From the NCBI RefSeq assembly GCF_965232525.1, contig NZ_OZ246980.1, positions 4,292,680 to 4,356,679 of the forward strand: 64,000 nt of DNA. Reading direction: 5' to 3'. A model generated the notes under the pieces. It saw only the letters and a list, made by a program, of their open reading frames with translations, had not been told where the DNA came from and did not search any database. The DNA comes from Bauldia sp965232525. Its GTDB lineage: Bacteria; Pseudomonadota; Alphaproteobacteria; Rhizobiales; Kaistiaceae. Positions within the stretch are counted from its first letter, which is position 1, and each line of letters begins with the position of its first letter. Below, one piece after another: positions 1 through 8,551 of the stretch. A program made the position numbers and the translations under genes.

Positions 1-1301
1 ACCGGCCAGTGGTCTTCGAGAATGCGCGGGTGATCGATCCGTCGCGCGACCTCGATACACCCGGCGTGGTGATCGTCGCCGACCGTCGGATCATTGCCGC
101 CGGGCCGGATGGCGGCAGCGGACGCCCGGCCGACGCCGAGGTGATCGACTGCCGCGGCGCCATCGTCGCGCCCGGGCTGGTCGACATGCGGGTGTTTGTC
201 GGCGAGCCGGGGGCCGAGTATCGCGAGACCTTTGCCTCGGCCGGCCGCGCAGCCGCCGCTGGCGGGGTCACCACCCTTGTCACTATGCCCGACACTGATC
301 CGGTGATCGACGACGTCGCCCTGGTCGATTTCATCGCCCGCCGCGCCCGTGACGAAACCGCGATCCGGGTTCATCCGATGGCCGCGCTCACCAAGGGCCT
401 CCGCGGCGAGGAAATGACCGAATTCAGACTCCTCGGCGAGGCCGGTGCGGTCGCCTTCACCGACGGCCGCAACACGGTGATGAATGCCGCGATCATGCGC
501 CGAGCGCTGACCTATGGTCGCGACTTCGGTGCCCTCATCGTCCACCACACCGCCGATCCCAATCTCGTCGGCAATGGGGTGATGAACGAAGGCGAAACCG
601 CAACCCGGCTTGGCCTCGCAGGAATTCCCAAGGAAGCCGAGATCATTGTACTCGAACGAGATATCCGGCTCGCCGCGCTGACCGGCGGGCGGTATCACGC
701 GGCACAGGTGTCGTGCGCGGAGTCGCTCGACATCATCCGCGCCGCCAAGGCCCGTGGTCTCGATGTGACCTGTGGCGCCTCGGTCAACAACCTCACTCTC
801 AACGAGAACGACATTGGTCCGTACCGGACGTTCTTTCGACTTTCGCCGCCGCTCAGAACGGATATGGACCGCCAGGCGATGGCCGCCGGACTCGGCGACG
901 GCACCATCGACGTCGTGGTCTCGAACCACGACCCGCAGGACGTCGACACCAAGCGCCATCCCTTCGCCGAAGCCGCCGACGGCGCGGTTGGGCTGGAGAC
1001 GCTGCTGCCGGCGGCGCTCCGGCTCATCCATGACGGCACGGTTTCGATGCTGACGCTGTTCCGGGCGCTGGCGACCAAGCCGGCCGAACGGCTGGGGCTG
1101 GAGGTCGGGCGCCTGGCACCTGGCGCGCCGGCCGATCTCATCGTGGTCGATCCCGATCGACCGTGGGTGCTCGACCCGGAGACACTACGCTCGCGGTCGA
1201 AGAACACGCCGTTCGCTGATGCCCGGTTTTCCGGACGGGTCCTTCGCACCCTCGTTGCCGGCCAGACGGTGTATGAACGCGAAGCTGAGGCTATTCCCTG
1301 A
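1..1301 (+). CDS. pyrC: Dihydroorotase-like protein, probably non-catalytic, 5' end outside window
   Basis: Amidohydrolase-fold protein of the dihydroorotase family (pyrimidine synthesis). The reading frame is open to the left edge, so the true start lies upstream; residues here are counted from the first visible start codon at position 9. The fold and family signatures are clear (NARVIDPSRDLD, residues 5-16; MPDTDP, 93-98). The residues that bind the two metals in active enzymes are replaced. The HxH pair after the aspartate in GLVD is R61-V-F63, and the TDHAP motif reads SNHDP (305-309), giving Asn306 for the catalytic Asp. Family knowledge: such dead homologues form structural complexes with aspartate carbamoyltransferase (PyrB), as with PyrC' of Pseudomonas. 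A pyrB gene is expected just upstream, outside the window. plsY follows after 132 bases. Confidence 0.88.
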   Translation, partial: RPVVFENARVIDPSRDLDTPGVVIVADRRIIAAGPDGGSGRPADAEVIDCRGAIVAPGLVDMRVFVGEPGAEYRETFASAGRAAAAGGVTTLVTMPDTDPVIDDVALVDFIARRARDETAIRVHPMAALTKGLRGEEMTEFRLLGEAGAVAFTDGRNTVMNAAIMRRALTYGRDFGALIVHHTADPNLVGNGVMNEGETATRLGLAGIPKEAEIIVLERDIRLAALTGGRYHAAQVSCAESLDIIRAAKARGLDVTCGASVNNLTLNENDIGPYRTFFRLSPPLRTDMDRQAMAAGLGDGTIDVVVSNHDPQDVDTKRHPFAEAADGAVGLETLLPAALRLIHDGTVSMLTLFRALATKPAERLGLEVGRLAPGAPADLIVVDPDRPWVLDPETLRSRSKNTPFADARFSGRVLRTLVAGQTVYEREAEAIP

Positions 1302-1433
1302 TTCTCACCTTCGGACAGGTTGGATTCCGGTTTTCCCCATCCTGACAGCGGAATGAGCCTGGCACATGTTGCCGGCCGAAGCGGCTCCGCTTACCCTTGC
1401 AATCGATTCAACCAGAACGCGGTCTGATCGGCC

Positions 1434-2033
1434 ATGCCAACCAGCCTGAGCATTCTCGGTGCGCTCGCCCTCGGCTATCTGCTCGGGTCGATTCCATTCG
1501 GCCTGATCCTCACCCGACTCGCCGGGCTCGGCGACCTGAGGGCGATCGGGTCCGGTAATATCGGCGCCACCAATGTGCTTCGGACCGGCCGTAAGGACAT
1601 CGCTGCAGCGACGCTGGTCGCCGACTGCCTCAAGGGCACTGTGGCGGTGCTGGTTGCCGGTGCGCTGTTCGGCTCCGATGGCGCAATGGTTGCCGGCCTC
1701 GGCGCCTTTGTCGGCCACATCTTCCCGGTCTGGCTCAAGTTCAAAGGCGGCAAAGCCGTCGCCACTTACATCGGCGTCCTGCTCGGCCTCGCATGGCCCG
1801 CCGCACTCATCTTCGTCGTGGTCTGGCTCGCGATGGCGTTCGCTTTCCGCATCTCGTCGCTGAGCGCCCTGACCGCCAGCCTGATCACGCCACCGGTGCT
1901 CATCTTCCTTCTTGGGGAGCCCCGGGTTGGTGGCTTGTTCGTCGTGTTGACGGCGATCGTTTGGTGGCGTCACGCTGACAACATCAAACGGTTGATCGCT
2001 GGTACGGAGAGCCGCATCGGCGCCCAGTCATGA
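1434..2033 (+). CDS. plsY: Acyl-phosphate:glycerol-3-phosphate acyltransferase PlsY
   Basis: Integral inner-membrane enzyme that moves an acyl group from acyl-phosphate to glycerol-3-phosphate, the first acylation of phospholipid synthesis. The 199 residues match the usual family length. The three PlsY motifs are visible: GSIPFG at 18-23, GSGNIGATNVLR at 39-50 and the GHxFPVWLKFKGGKAVAT stretch at 94-111. There are about five hydrophobic membrane segments. The ATG at 1434 gives the standard N-terminus running directly into the first membrane helix; no strong ribosome binding site is seen. Its stop overlaps the dprA start (ATGA), so the two are translationally coupled. Confidence 0.95.
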   Translation: MPTSLSILGALALGYLLGSIPFGLILTRLAGLGDLRAIGSGNIGATNVLRTGRKDIAAATLVADCLKGTVAVLVAGALFGSDGAMVAGLGAFVGHIFPVWLKFKGGKAVATYIGVLLGLAWPAALIFVVVWLAMAFAFRISSLSALTASLITPPVLIFLLGEPRVGGLFVVLTAIVWWRHADNIKRLIAGTESRIGAQS

Positions 2034-3163
2034 CGGACCCGCCAGCGGGCCGGCCAACAATCGTCCTCGACGATGCCCAACAGCTGGCGTGGCTGCGCCT
2101 GATCCGCAGCGAGAACATCGGTCCGATCACCTTTCGCCGACTGATCAACCATTTCGGCAGTGGCACCGCGGCGATCGAGGCCGTGCCGACGATGGCCGAG
2201 CGCGGTGGACGGCGAATCCGGCTCTGTCCGGTCGACGACGCCGAACGGGAGATCGACGCCCTCGGCCAGCTCGGTGGCCGGTTTGTCGCCGTCGGCGAAT
2301 TCGGCTATCCGCCCTGGCTCCGCCACATCGCCGACGCACCGCCGCTGCTGGCGGTCCGCGGCGCGCTTGACTGTCTCGCCCGGCCCGCGGTGGCGATCGT
2401 TGGGTCGCGCAACGCCTCGGTGGCAGGGCGTAAGTTCGCCGGCCAAATCGCCACCGGTCTGGGCAGTGCCGACTATGCGGTGGTCTCCGGTCTTGCCCGA
2501 GGCATCGATGCCGCAGCCCACACGGCGGCCCTCCAGACCGGTACGGTGGCGGTGCTGGCAGGTGGAATGGACAGAATCTATCCGCCCGATAATGTCGATC
2601 TCGCCGAGGCGATCATCGCCCAAGGCGGCGCGCAGATCACCGAGATGCCGTTTGGCTGGGTGCCGCGCGGCCGCGACTTTCCCCGGCGCAACCGGATCGT
2701 CTCCGGCGTGGCGCTCGGCGTGGTCGTGGTCGAGGCGGCGACCCGGTCCGGCTCCCTCATCACCGCCCGGCTAGCGGGCGAGCAGGGCCGGCTGGTGTTC
2801 GCTGTTCCGGGCTCGCCGCTCGATCCCCGGGCAGCGGGCAGCAACCGCCTGATCAAGGACGGGGCGCATATGGTGACCGAAGTCGCTGACGTAACTGCCG
2901 AGCTCGCGCCGATGCTGGATCGCCCACCGCCAGAACCGACCGAGATGGGAGAGCCCGGCAAGACCGGCCCCGGCCCCGACGATGTCGTCGACGACGATCG
3001 CTCGGCCGTTCTTTCGGCCCTCAGTCCTTCGCCGATCGAGATCGACGAGATCATCCGGTTCACCGGCCTCACCCCCGGTGTCGTCCTGCTCGTTCTGCTT
3101 GAACTTGAACTCGCAGGTCGGTTGGAGCGCCACGGTGGCCAGCGTGTATCACTGATTCCATGA
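2030..3163 (+). CDS. dprA: DNA-processing protein DprA (Smf)
   Basis: DprA binds incoming single-stranded DNA and loads RecA during natural transformation; it is widespread even in bacteria not known to be competent. The Rossmann-like domain is intact: VGSRNAS (124-130), SGLARGIDAAAH (153-164), GGM (178-180), FPRRNRIVSG (217-226) and GSLITARLA (241-249). The first 60 residues resemble a helix-hairpin-helix region, and the last 65 or so residues form the usual C-terminal winged-helix domain after an acidic, proline-rich linker. At 377 residues it is of normal size. The start overlaps the plsY stop by four bases. Confidence 0.95.
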   Translation: MTDPPAGRPTIVLDDAQQLAWLRLIRSENIGPITFRRLINHFGSGTAAIEAVPTMAERGGRRIRLCPVDDAEREIDALGQLGGRFVAVGEFGYPPWLRHIADAPPLLAVRGALDCLARPAVAIVGSRNASVAGRKFAGQIATGLGSADYAVVSGLARGIDAAAHTAALQTGTVAVLAGGMDRIYPPDNVDLAEAIIAQGGAQITEMPFGWVPRGRDFPRRNRIVSGVALGVVVVEAATRSGSLITARLAGEQGRLVFAVPGSPLDPRAAGSNRLIKDGAHMVTEVADVTAELAPMLDRPPPEPTEMGEPGKTGPGPDDVVDDDRSAVLSALSPSPIEIDEIIRFTGLTPGVVLLVLLELELAGRLERHGGQRVSLIP

Positions 3164-3250
3164 CGTAACCACGGCCGGTTCGGACGTACTGGGTAGCCGC
3201 CGCGTCCGTCTCTTATTGATAGTTTGCTGCGGCCGGAGCCGCCGCCAGTA

Positions 3251-3481
3251 TCAGCCCGATGGTTTCGCCGGGCTGCCGCGTTCCTTGGCCGTAGCGCCCG
3301 CGTCGTCCTCGACCATACGCAGGAGAAATGCGAGGAAACCGAGCCCGGACTCGGTCGCTAACCCGCCCAGTTCGCGCGCCATGTTTTCGATGTAACGCGC
3401 CGTCTCGGCGGGATCGGAGAGGTTTACGGTGTTGTCGTTGGAGCCGTTCTGACCGGAGTGGGCCGCGGATCGTGTCGCCAT
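3251..3481 (-). CDS. Small conserved hypothetical protein (76 aa)
   Basis: I do not recognise a function. The central part (residues about 27-60, with RYIENMARELGGLA and LGFLAFLLRMVEDD) is a predicted amphipathic helical pair resembling short proteins of unknown role that I recall from other Hyphomicrobiales. The N-terminal 22 residues and the C-terminal tail are polar and likely disordered. The ATG at 3481 is the only good start; a weak AAGA lies upstream. The region ahead of it is AT-rich and holds an 8-bp inverted repeat, so it is probably transcribed alone from its own promoter. Codon use is like that of its neighbours. Confidence 0.6.
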   Translation of the reverse strand: MATRSAAHSGQNGSNDNTVNLSDPAETARYIENMARELGGLATESGLGFLAFLLRMVEDDAGATAKERGSPAKPSG

Positions 3482-3502
3482 TTGATCTTATGCCACATAC
3501 AA

Positions 3503-3537
3503 TTAAAGGTTGTTCTTCATATCTATTGTACCTTTAA
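3503..3537. promoter_or_regulatory. Inverted repeat upstream of the 76-aa gene
   Basis: TTAAAGGT (3503-3510) and ACCTTTAA (3530-3537) are perfect inverted repeats 19 bases apart in an AT-rich pocket, with outer AATT-containing arms (3499-3504 and 3545-3550) extending the symmetry. The position just ahead of the minus-strand small gene fits an operator for a dimeric regulator. No regulator can be assigned. Confidence 0.35.
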
Positions 3538-3659
3538 CGAGTGTAATTGTGCAAGCCGCAACCTGAGCATGTTTTGAGCCGGGCGATGAATAGCCCCCGG
3601 ACATCAAGACGTGCGTCAGAACGCTGGGCCGGCTCTTCGCTTGGCCGAGATCGTGCGTC

Positions 3660-6600
3660 TTAAGCCGGCACGACCTCGGCGTGGGCGGCCACCCGCTCCT
3701 GGCGGGCCGCCCCGGCGAAGAAGATGCGGTAAAGGACCGGTGCGGCCACCAGGGTCAGGATCGTCGCAAAGGCGAGTCCGCCCATGATCGTAACCGCCAT
3801 GCTTTCGAAGAACGCGTCTCCGAGCAGCGGTGCCATCCCGAGGATCGTCGTACCGGCGGCGAGCAGGACCGGACGGAAGCGCGACGTACACGCGGTGACG
3901 ATCGCATCCGTCAGGGCTTTACCGTCGGCGCGTTCCAGATCGATCTCCTCGACCAGAACGATACCGTTCTTGATCAGCATGCCCGATAAGCTCAGCAGTC
4001 CGAGCAGAGCCGTGAAGGTGAACGGCAAGCCGGTCAGCAACAGTGCGATGGCGACACCGTTGACCGCCATCGGCACCAGAAGCCAGATGATGAAGGTCTG
4101 CCGCAGCGCGCCGAATAAAAAGACCGAAATCAGCACCATCACGATCAAGCTAAGCGGGAGTTGCATCGCCAGACTGGACTGAGCTTCCGTCGAACTCTCG
4201 AACTCGCCACCCCACTCCATCGCATAGCCGAGCGGCAGCGGGATCGCCTCGACTGCCGCGCGAACCTCGCCATGGACCGTCGCCGCGGTCAGATCGGGCG
4301 GGATGTCGGCGCTGATGGTAATCGTCGCCACCCGGTCGCGCCGGTGGAGCAGCGTATCCTGCACCTCGACGGCCATGCCTTCGATCACCTGATCGAGGGG
4401 CACGACCTTGTTCTCCGAAGTGGAGTAAGCCGGATAATTGATCGGGTCGGTCTCGTTGCGGTCGTCCGGGCGGACGATGATCGGGATCAGCCGCTCGCCG
4501 TCGCGGTAAACACCGGCCGAAATGCCATCGGTCGCGAACTGCAGCGTTGAGGCGATGGCCTCGCGAGTGATTCCGGCCGTCTGGGCACGTTCGGTCGCAT
4601 AGACGGGCACCATCACGAGTTCCGGTTCGCGCCAGTTGGTGCGCAGATGAAGGACGTTGTCCGAGGCGGCGCTCATCGCCGCCATGGCGTCGTCGGCAAG
4701 CGATCGCAACACGACCGGATCCGGTCCACTGAACCGTACCCCGATCGGCCCGCCGCCACCGGGGCCGAAGACGAGGCGCTCCGTCCGGAACTCGCCATCG
4801 GGCAGTGCAGTGGCGGCGAAGGCGTCGAGGTCCGCGCGAAGCGCCGGGATTTCGTCGATCGTCTCGGTTCGGATGATCAGATGACCGTAGCTCGGGTTCG
4901 GTTCCTGCGGCGCGTAGGTCAGCATGAACCGGGTGGCGCCCTGACCGGCAAAGGTGGTGACCGAGACAACCTCCGGCCGCTCGGCCAGCCAGTCTTCGAC
5001 GATGGCGAGATCGTCCGTGGTGCGGTCGATGTCGCTTCCCTGCGGCAACTGATAATGGACGAAGAAGATCGGGGTGTTGGAGTCCGGGAAGAACTGCTGG
5101 CGGATCTGGGTGAAGCCGGCGTAACAGGCGACGGTTATCGCCACGAGGCCGATTACGACGAGCCAACGGGCCCGCAGCGCGCCGCGCAGCATACCGCCGT
5201 AGAGGCGGAACATGCGGCCGCCATAGACGTCGGTTTCCGCCTCGCTGTTTCCGCGCTTGAACAAGTAGTGGCCGAGCAGCGGGGTCACGGTGATCGCCAG
5301 TATCCAGCTGAGCAGGAGCGAGATGCCGATCACGGCGAACAGCGAGAACAGAAACTCGCCAGTGTCATCGGGACTGAGGCCAATGCCGGCAAACGCCATG
5401 ATGCCGATGACCGTCGCGCCGAGCAGCGGTATCTGGGTCCGCTTGCTGACTTCCTCGGCCGCGTCGCCGGCTCTTCGCCCGCGCAGCATCTGGGTCTGCA
5501 TCCCTTCGGCGACGACGATGGCGTTGTCGACCAGCATGCCCATGGCGATGATCAGGGCCCCGAGCGAAATGCGCTCCATCTCGATCGAGAAGACCGCCAT
5601 GAAGAAGAAGGTGCCGATGACCGTCAGCAGGAGGGTCGGCCCAACGACCAACGCGGCGCGCCATCCCATGAAGATCGCGAGGACGGCAACGACGATGGTG
5701 ACCGACATGGCGAGATTGATGAGGAAATCGTTGCTCGCCTCGTCGACAACGATGTGCTGCTGATAGATCGGGTTGAGTTCGACGCCGAGCGGAATCTCGC
5801 TCTCCAGCGCCGCCAGGCGTGCATCGACACGATTGCCCACGTCGACGATGTTCTCGGTCGACAGACCGGCGACCGCGAGGGTGAAGGCTTCGGCGCCATC
5901 GTGGCGGATGACCTGTGACGGGTGGTCCTGACGGCCCCGGTAAACGGTCGAGAAGTCGGACAGGTTGACGACTTCGCCGCCAATCCCGACCGAGAGGCCC
6001 GCAATGGCGCCCACGCTGTCGGAACCCTCCGGTGCCTGCAACACGGTTCGCGCCCCGTCGCGGTCGAGATGACCGGAACTCACCACCGAGTTGGCGTTGG
6101 CGATCGCGTCGATCACCGCCGAAACCGGCAGGTTCTGGTTGTAGGCGAGCGACATCGAGGGTTCGACGAAGATCGCCTCCTCCGGCAGGCCTGCGATCTG
6201 AACGTCGGCGACACCGTCGACGGTCAGCAGTTCGCGCCTCAGGAAGGTCGCGATTTCGTGGCGTTCCGCATCGGTAAAGCCGTCCGCGGTCACGGCATAG
6301 AAGATGCCGAAAACATCGCCGAAGCCGTCATTGACGAACGGGACGCCGACACCGTCCGGCAGCGACCGGGCGGCGTCGCTCACCTTGGCCCGCAGGTCGG
6401 TCCAAATCCCCGGCAGCTCGGCGCCGTCATAGGTGGATTTGATCTCGACGTCGATCCGCGACAGACCGGGCTGGTTACGCGAAGTGATGGTGTCGACCTC
6501 ACCCATCTGCTGGATCGCCGACTCCAGCGGCTCGGACACTTCGGTCGCCACCTGCGCCGCCGAGGCACCCGGATACTGGGTGATGACCACGGCCTGCTTG

Positions 6601-6725
6601 ATGGTGAAGGCCGGGTCTTCGAGACGGCCGACGCTGAGGAAGCCCCATAGCCCGCCCAGAAGACAACTCAGGATCAGCACCCATGTCAGCAGCGGGCGCT
6701 CAATGGAAGACCGCGCGATCGACAT
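3660..6725 (-). CDS. RND efflux pump, inner-membrane permease subunit
   Basis: Proton-driven exporter of the hydrophobe/amphiphile efflux (HAE-1, AcrB-like) family, 1021 residues, the normal size. The N-terminal cytoplasmic helix and first membrane segment (about 11-31) are followed by a large periplasmic part, membrane helices from about 335 to 485, a second periplasmic loop and a C-terminal helix bundle. The proton-relay Asp lies in helix 4 (GMLVD400N). It is the last gene of the operon marR, adaptor, pump, 18 bases after the adaptor stop, with an AGGAAACGGG ribosome binding stretch. There is no outer-membrane channel gene nearby, so a TolC-type partner must be encoded elsewhere. Substrates cannot be read from the sequence. 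Confidence 0.93.
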   Translation of the reverse strand: MSIARSSIERPLLTWVLILSCLLGGLWGFLSVGRLEDPAFTIKQAVVITQYPGASAAQVATEVSEPLESAIQQMGEVDTITSRNQPGLSRIDVEIKSTYDGAELPGIWTDLRAKVSDAARSLPDGVGVPFVNDGFGDVFGIFYAVTADGFTDAERHEIATFLRRELLTVDGVADVQIAGLPEEAIFVEPSMSLAYNQNLPVSAVIDAIANANSVVSSGHLDRDGARTVLQAPEGSDSVGAIAGLSVGIGGEVVNLSDFSTVYRGRQDHPSQVIRHDGAEAFTLAVAGLSTENIVDVGNRVDARLAALESEIPLGVELNPIYQQHIVVDEASNDFLINLAMSVTIVVAVLAIFMGWRAALVVGPTLLLTVIGTFFFMAVFSIEMERISLGALIIAMGMLVDNAIVVAEGMQTQMLRGRRAGDAAEEVSKRTQIPLLGATVIGIMAFAGIGLSPDDTGEFLFSLFAVIGISLLLSWILAITVTPLLGHYLFKRGNSEAETDVYGGRMFRLYGGMLRGALRARWLVVIGLVAITVACYAGFTQIRQQFFPDSNTPIFFVHYQLPQGSDIDRTTDDLAIVEDWLAERPEVVSVTTFAGQGATRFMLTYAPQEPNPSYGHLIIRTETIDEIPALRADLDAFAATALPDGEFRTERLVFGPGGGGPIGVRFSGPDPVVLRSLADDAMAAMSAASDNVLHLRTNWREPELVMVPVYATERAQTAGITREAIASTLQFATDGISAGVYRDGERLIPIIVRPDDRNETDPINYPAYSTSENKVVPLDQVIEGMAVEVQDTLLHRRDRVATITISADIPPDLTAATVHGEVRAAVEAIPLPLGYAMEWGGEFESSTEAQSSLAMQLPLSLIVMVLISVFLFGALRQTFIIWLLVPMAVNGVAIALLLTGLPFTFTALLGLLSLSGMLIKNGIVLVEEIDLERADGKALTDAIVTACTSRFRPVLLAAGTTILGMAPLLGDAFFESMAVTIMGGLAFATILTLVAAPVLYRIFFAGAARQERVAAHAEVVPA

Positions 6726-6743
6726 CGTTGCGATTCCCGTTTC

Positions 6744-7778
6744 CTAGAAGCCGTTGAAGCGACGGACCGCGAGCCCGTCGGCGAGCCGCGCCGCGCCGGC
6801 GGCGACGATTTCGGTGCCGGGCTCGACCCCGCCGGCGAGGACGAAATCGCCCTTCGGATCGGCCGCCAGTTCGACCGGAACCTTGCGCACCACCCCGGTT
6901 TCCGCCCCCGGCGGTTCGAAGACGAGGACATGGGTCGAGCGGTCGGAGCCGATCGCGACCGCCGTCGTGGGCACCGTGATGCGCTCGCCCGGGCCCGTCC
7001 GCTTGGCGATCACCGATACCGACGCGCCGGGTAGCAGGTTCATCCCGTCCGGCGGCTCCATCCCGAGGGTGATCGAGTAGGTCTGGCCGACGTTGGACGC
7101 CTCGGCGTTGAACTCGCGAACCGAGAGCGGATACCGCTCGTCGCTGTCCGGAAACACCGCGTAGATCTCCACCTGCTCCTCCTCCTGGGCCTGCCGGAAC
7201 AGAACTTCCGGGATGTCGATCTCGACGCGGATTTCCGACATGTCGTGGATGCGGACGACCGGCGTGCCGGCGGCGATGGTGGTGAAGTTGGCAACACTCC
7301 GCCCGGCGATCAGGGCATCGAACGGCGCCGTCAGCGTCGCATCCTCCAGGGCATTCTCCGCATCGCGCAGGGCAAGTGCGGCGAGCCCGGCGGCGGTTTC
7401 GGCGTCGTCGATGATCGCCTGCGCCACCCGCGTCGCGCCGAGGGTCTGCTGGCGCTCCATGGTCCGCTGCGCCTGCTCCAGCTGGAGCTTTGCCTGGTCG
7501 CGGCGTAACGTGAAGGTCTCCTGATCGAGCCGGGCGATCAGCCCGCCCTCCGGCACGCGGGTGCCTTCGACGACGGGCAGCTCGACAATCTGGCCACCGA
7601 CCTGGAAAGCCAGGTCGACGGTCTGTCGAGCCACCACCTGGCCGAAGAATTCGCGTTCGATCCCGTTGGCCTCAGGCTCCAGGGTCATCAGCTTGACGGG
7701 ACGGAGGGCCTCGTCGGCGGTGGCCGGCAGACCGGCCACAAGCAGGGCGACGACGGCAAGTGCGGCTCGGGTTGACAT
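6744..7778 (-). CDS. RND efflux periplasmic adaptor subunit (membrane fusion protein)
   Basis: Links the pump downstream to an outer-membrane channel. Residues 1-21 form a Sec signal peptide ending in ATA. No lipobox cysteine is seen, so it is probably soluble or peripherally held. The barrel-sandwich (lipoyl-like) domain is at about 45-90 and 180-205, split by an alpha-helical hairpin rich in Gln, Ala and Glu (about 95-165), followed by beta-barrel and membrane-proximal domains. At 344 residues it is typical of the HlyD/AcrA group. AGGAG overlapping the marR stop supports the ATG at 7778, and the 12-base gap from marR supports one transcript. Confidence 0.92.
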   Translation of the reverse strand: MSTRAALAVVALLVAGLPATADEALRPVKLMTLEPEANGIEREFFGQVVARQTVDLAFQVGGQIVELPVVEGTRVPEGGLIARLDQETFTLRRDQAKLQLEQAQRTMERQQTLGATRVAQAIIDDAETAAGLAALALRDAENALEDATLTAPFDALIAGRSVANFTTIAAGTPVVRIHDMSEIRVEIDIPEVLFRQAQEEEQVEIYAVFPDSDERYPLSVREFNAEASNVGQTYSITLGMEPPDGMNLLPGASVSVIAKRTGPGERITVPTTAVAIGSDRSTHVLVFEPPGAETGVVRKVPVELAADPKGDFVLAGGVEPGTEIVAAGAARLADGLAVRRFNGF

Positions 7779-7790
7779 GCCTTCGATCTC

Positions 7791-8231
7791 CTAAACGTCG
7801 GTGAAGTTCTGCCGCGCCTTGTCCATCAACACGGCGAGCGCCTCGGCGTCCTCCGGCGAAAGGCCGGTGACGTCGTAGAAGGCTTTGGTAGCGGCGGCGA
7901 AGAGTTCGGCCTGAAGCGACCGGCCCTTCTTGGTGAGAACAATGAGCGAGGCGCGCCGGTCTTCCGGATCCGGCTCGCGCTTGATCAGGCCCTTGTCGGT
8001 GAGACCGTCGAGCAACGGTGTCATCGCCGACGGCAGGCTCTGCATTTTTTTGGCGATATGCCCGATCCGGACCGGGCCGATCATACAGGCGAGCGCGTGG
8101 CGCTCCTGACGGGTGATGTCGAACCCGTCGACGAATTCGGGCTCCAAACGCTCGAACCGACGGTGGATCTCGTAAATGCCCATCAGCACCCTGAGTTCGG
8201 GCGTAAAGGTGTTCGACTGGTCTTCGGCCAT
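7791..8231 (-). CDS. MarR-family transcriptional regulator of the efflux operon
   Basis: Dimeric winged-helix repressor, first gene of the efflux operon. The recognition-helix region (QSLPSAMTPLLDGL) and the beta-wing signature (DPEDRRASLIVLT) are clear. I place the start at ATG 8231, which has GCGGAG a few bases upstream and gives a 146-residue protein of usual MarR length. An upstream ATG at 8291 would add 20 residues and lies next to the operator. Two perfect palindromes immediately upstream are probable binding sites, implying autorepression of the whole operon with relief by a pump substrate or phenolic ligand (inference). Confidence 0.9.
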   Translation of the reverse strand: MAEDQSNTFTPELRVLMGIYEIHRRFERLEPEFVDGFDITRQERHALACMIGPVRIGHIAKKMQSLPSAMTPLLDGLTDKGLIKREPDPEDRRASLIVLTKKGRSLQAELFAAATKAFYDVTGLSPEDAEALAVLMDKARQNFTDV

Positions 8232-8295
8232 GAGCTCCGCTCGCAATGGACGGCTGCCGGTGAGCCGTTGTCGGTGCATATATCTCATCACCTGA

Positions 8296-8316
8296 ATATT
8301 TCAATATGCGAAATAT
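8296..8316. promoter_or_regulatory. Palindromic operator candidate 1 for the MarR regulator
   Basis: The 7-base arms ATATTTC (8296-8302) and GAAATAT (8310-8316) are perfect inverted repeats with a 7-base centre. It lies 65 bases upstream of the marR start in a sharply AT-rich pocket, where a minus-strand promoter is expected. Confidence 0.6.
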
Positions 8317-8319
8317 ATA

Positions 8320-8340
8320 TTTTGTGAAATTGTCACAAAA
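8320..8340. promoter_or_regulatory. Palindromic operator candidate 2 for the MarR regulator
   Basis: TTTTGTGA (8320-8327) and TCACAAAA (8333-8340) are perfect 8-base inverted repeats around a 5-base spacer. The centre lies 24 bases from that of candidate 1, close to two helical turns, so two dimers could bind side by side. The arms differ from those of candidate 1, so it may instead serve another regulator (the TGTGA half resembles a CRP/FNR half-site). Confidence 0.55.
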
Positions 8341-8428
8341 GGCGACCGCAGCGCCGGTACGGGGCGCGCGCCGTCAGGGAAAAACCGGGGCGAGGGAGCG
8401 CGTCGGATGGGTCGCGGCACCGCCCGAT

Positions 8429-8457
8429 TTGACAGGGTGTTCGGTTTTTTGGATGGT
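8429..8457 (+). promoter_or_regulatory. Weak promoter candidate for topA
   Basis: A perfect TTGACA box (8429-8434) stands about 120 bases before topA. At 17 bases' spacing the -10 region reads GATGGT, a poor match, so this is only a candidate. Apart from this and the two marR operators, the 320-base gap between marR and topA shows no further structure. Confidence 0.25.
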
Positions 8458-8551
8458 CCGGCGGCTCTGAACGACTGACCCGCCTCTTCCACTGCCGGTC
8501 AACCAGTCCTATCTAGCCTTCCCGGGGACGTGAGGCCTCATTACGGCATCC

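Noticed and set aside
4647..5918. Long plus-strand open frame of 423 codons inside the RND pump gene
   Set aside because: It is exactly antisense to a well-supported pump gene, has a highly charged composition typical of shadow frames in GC-rich DNA, and matches no family.
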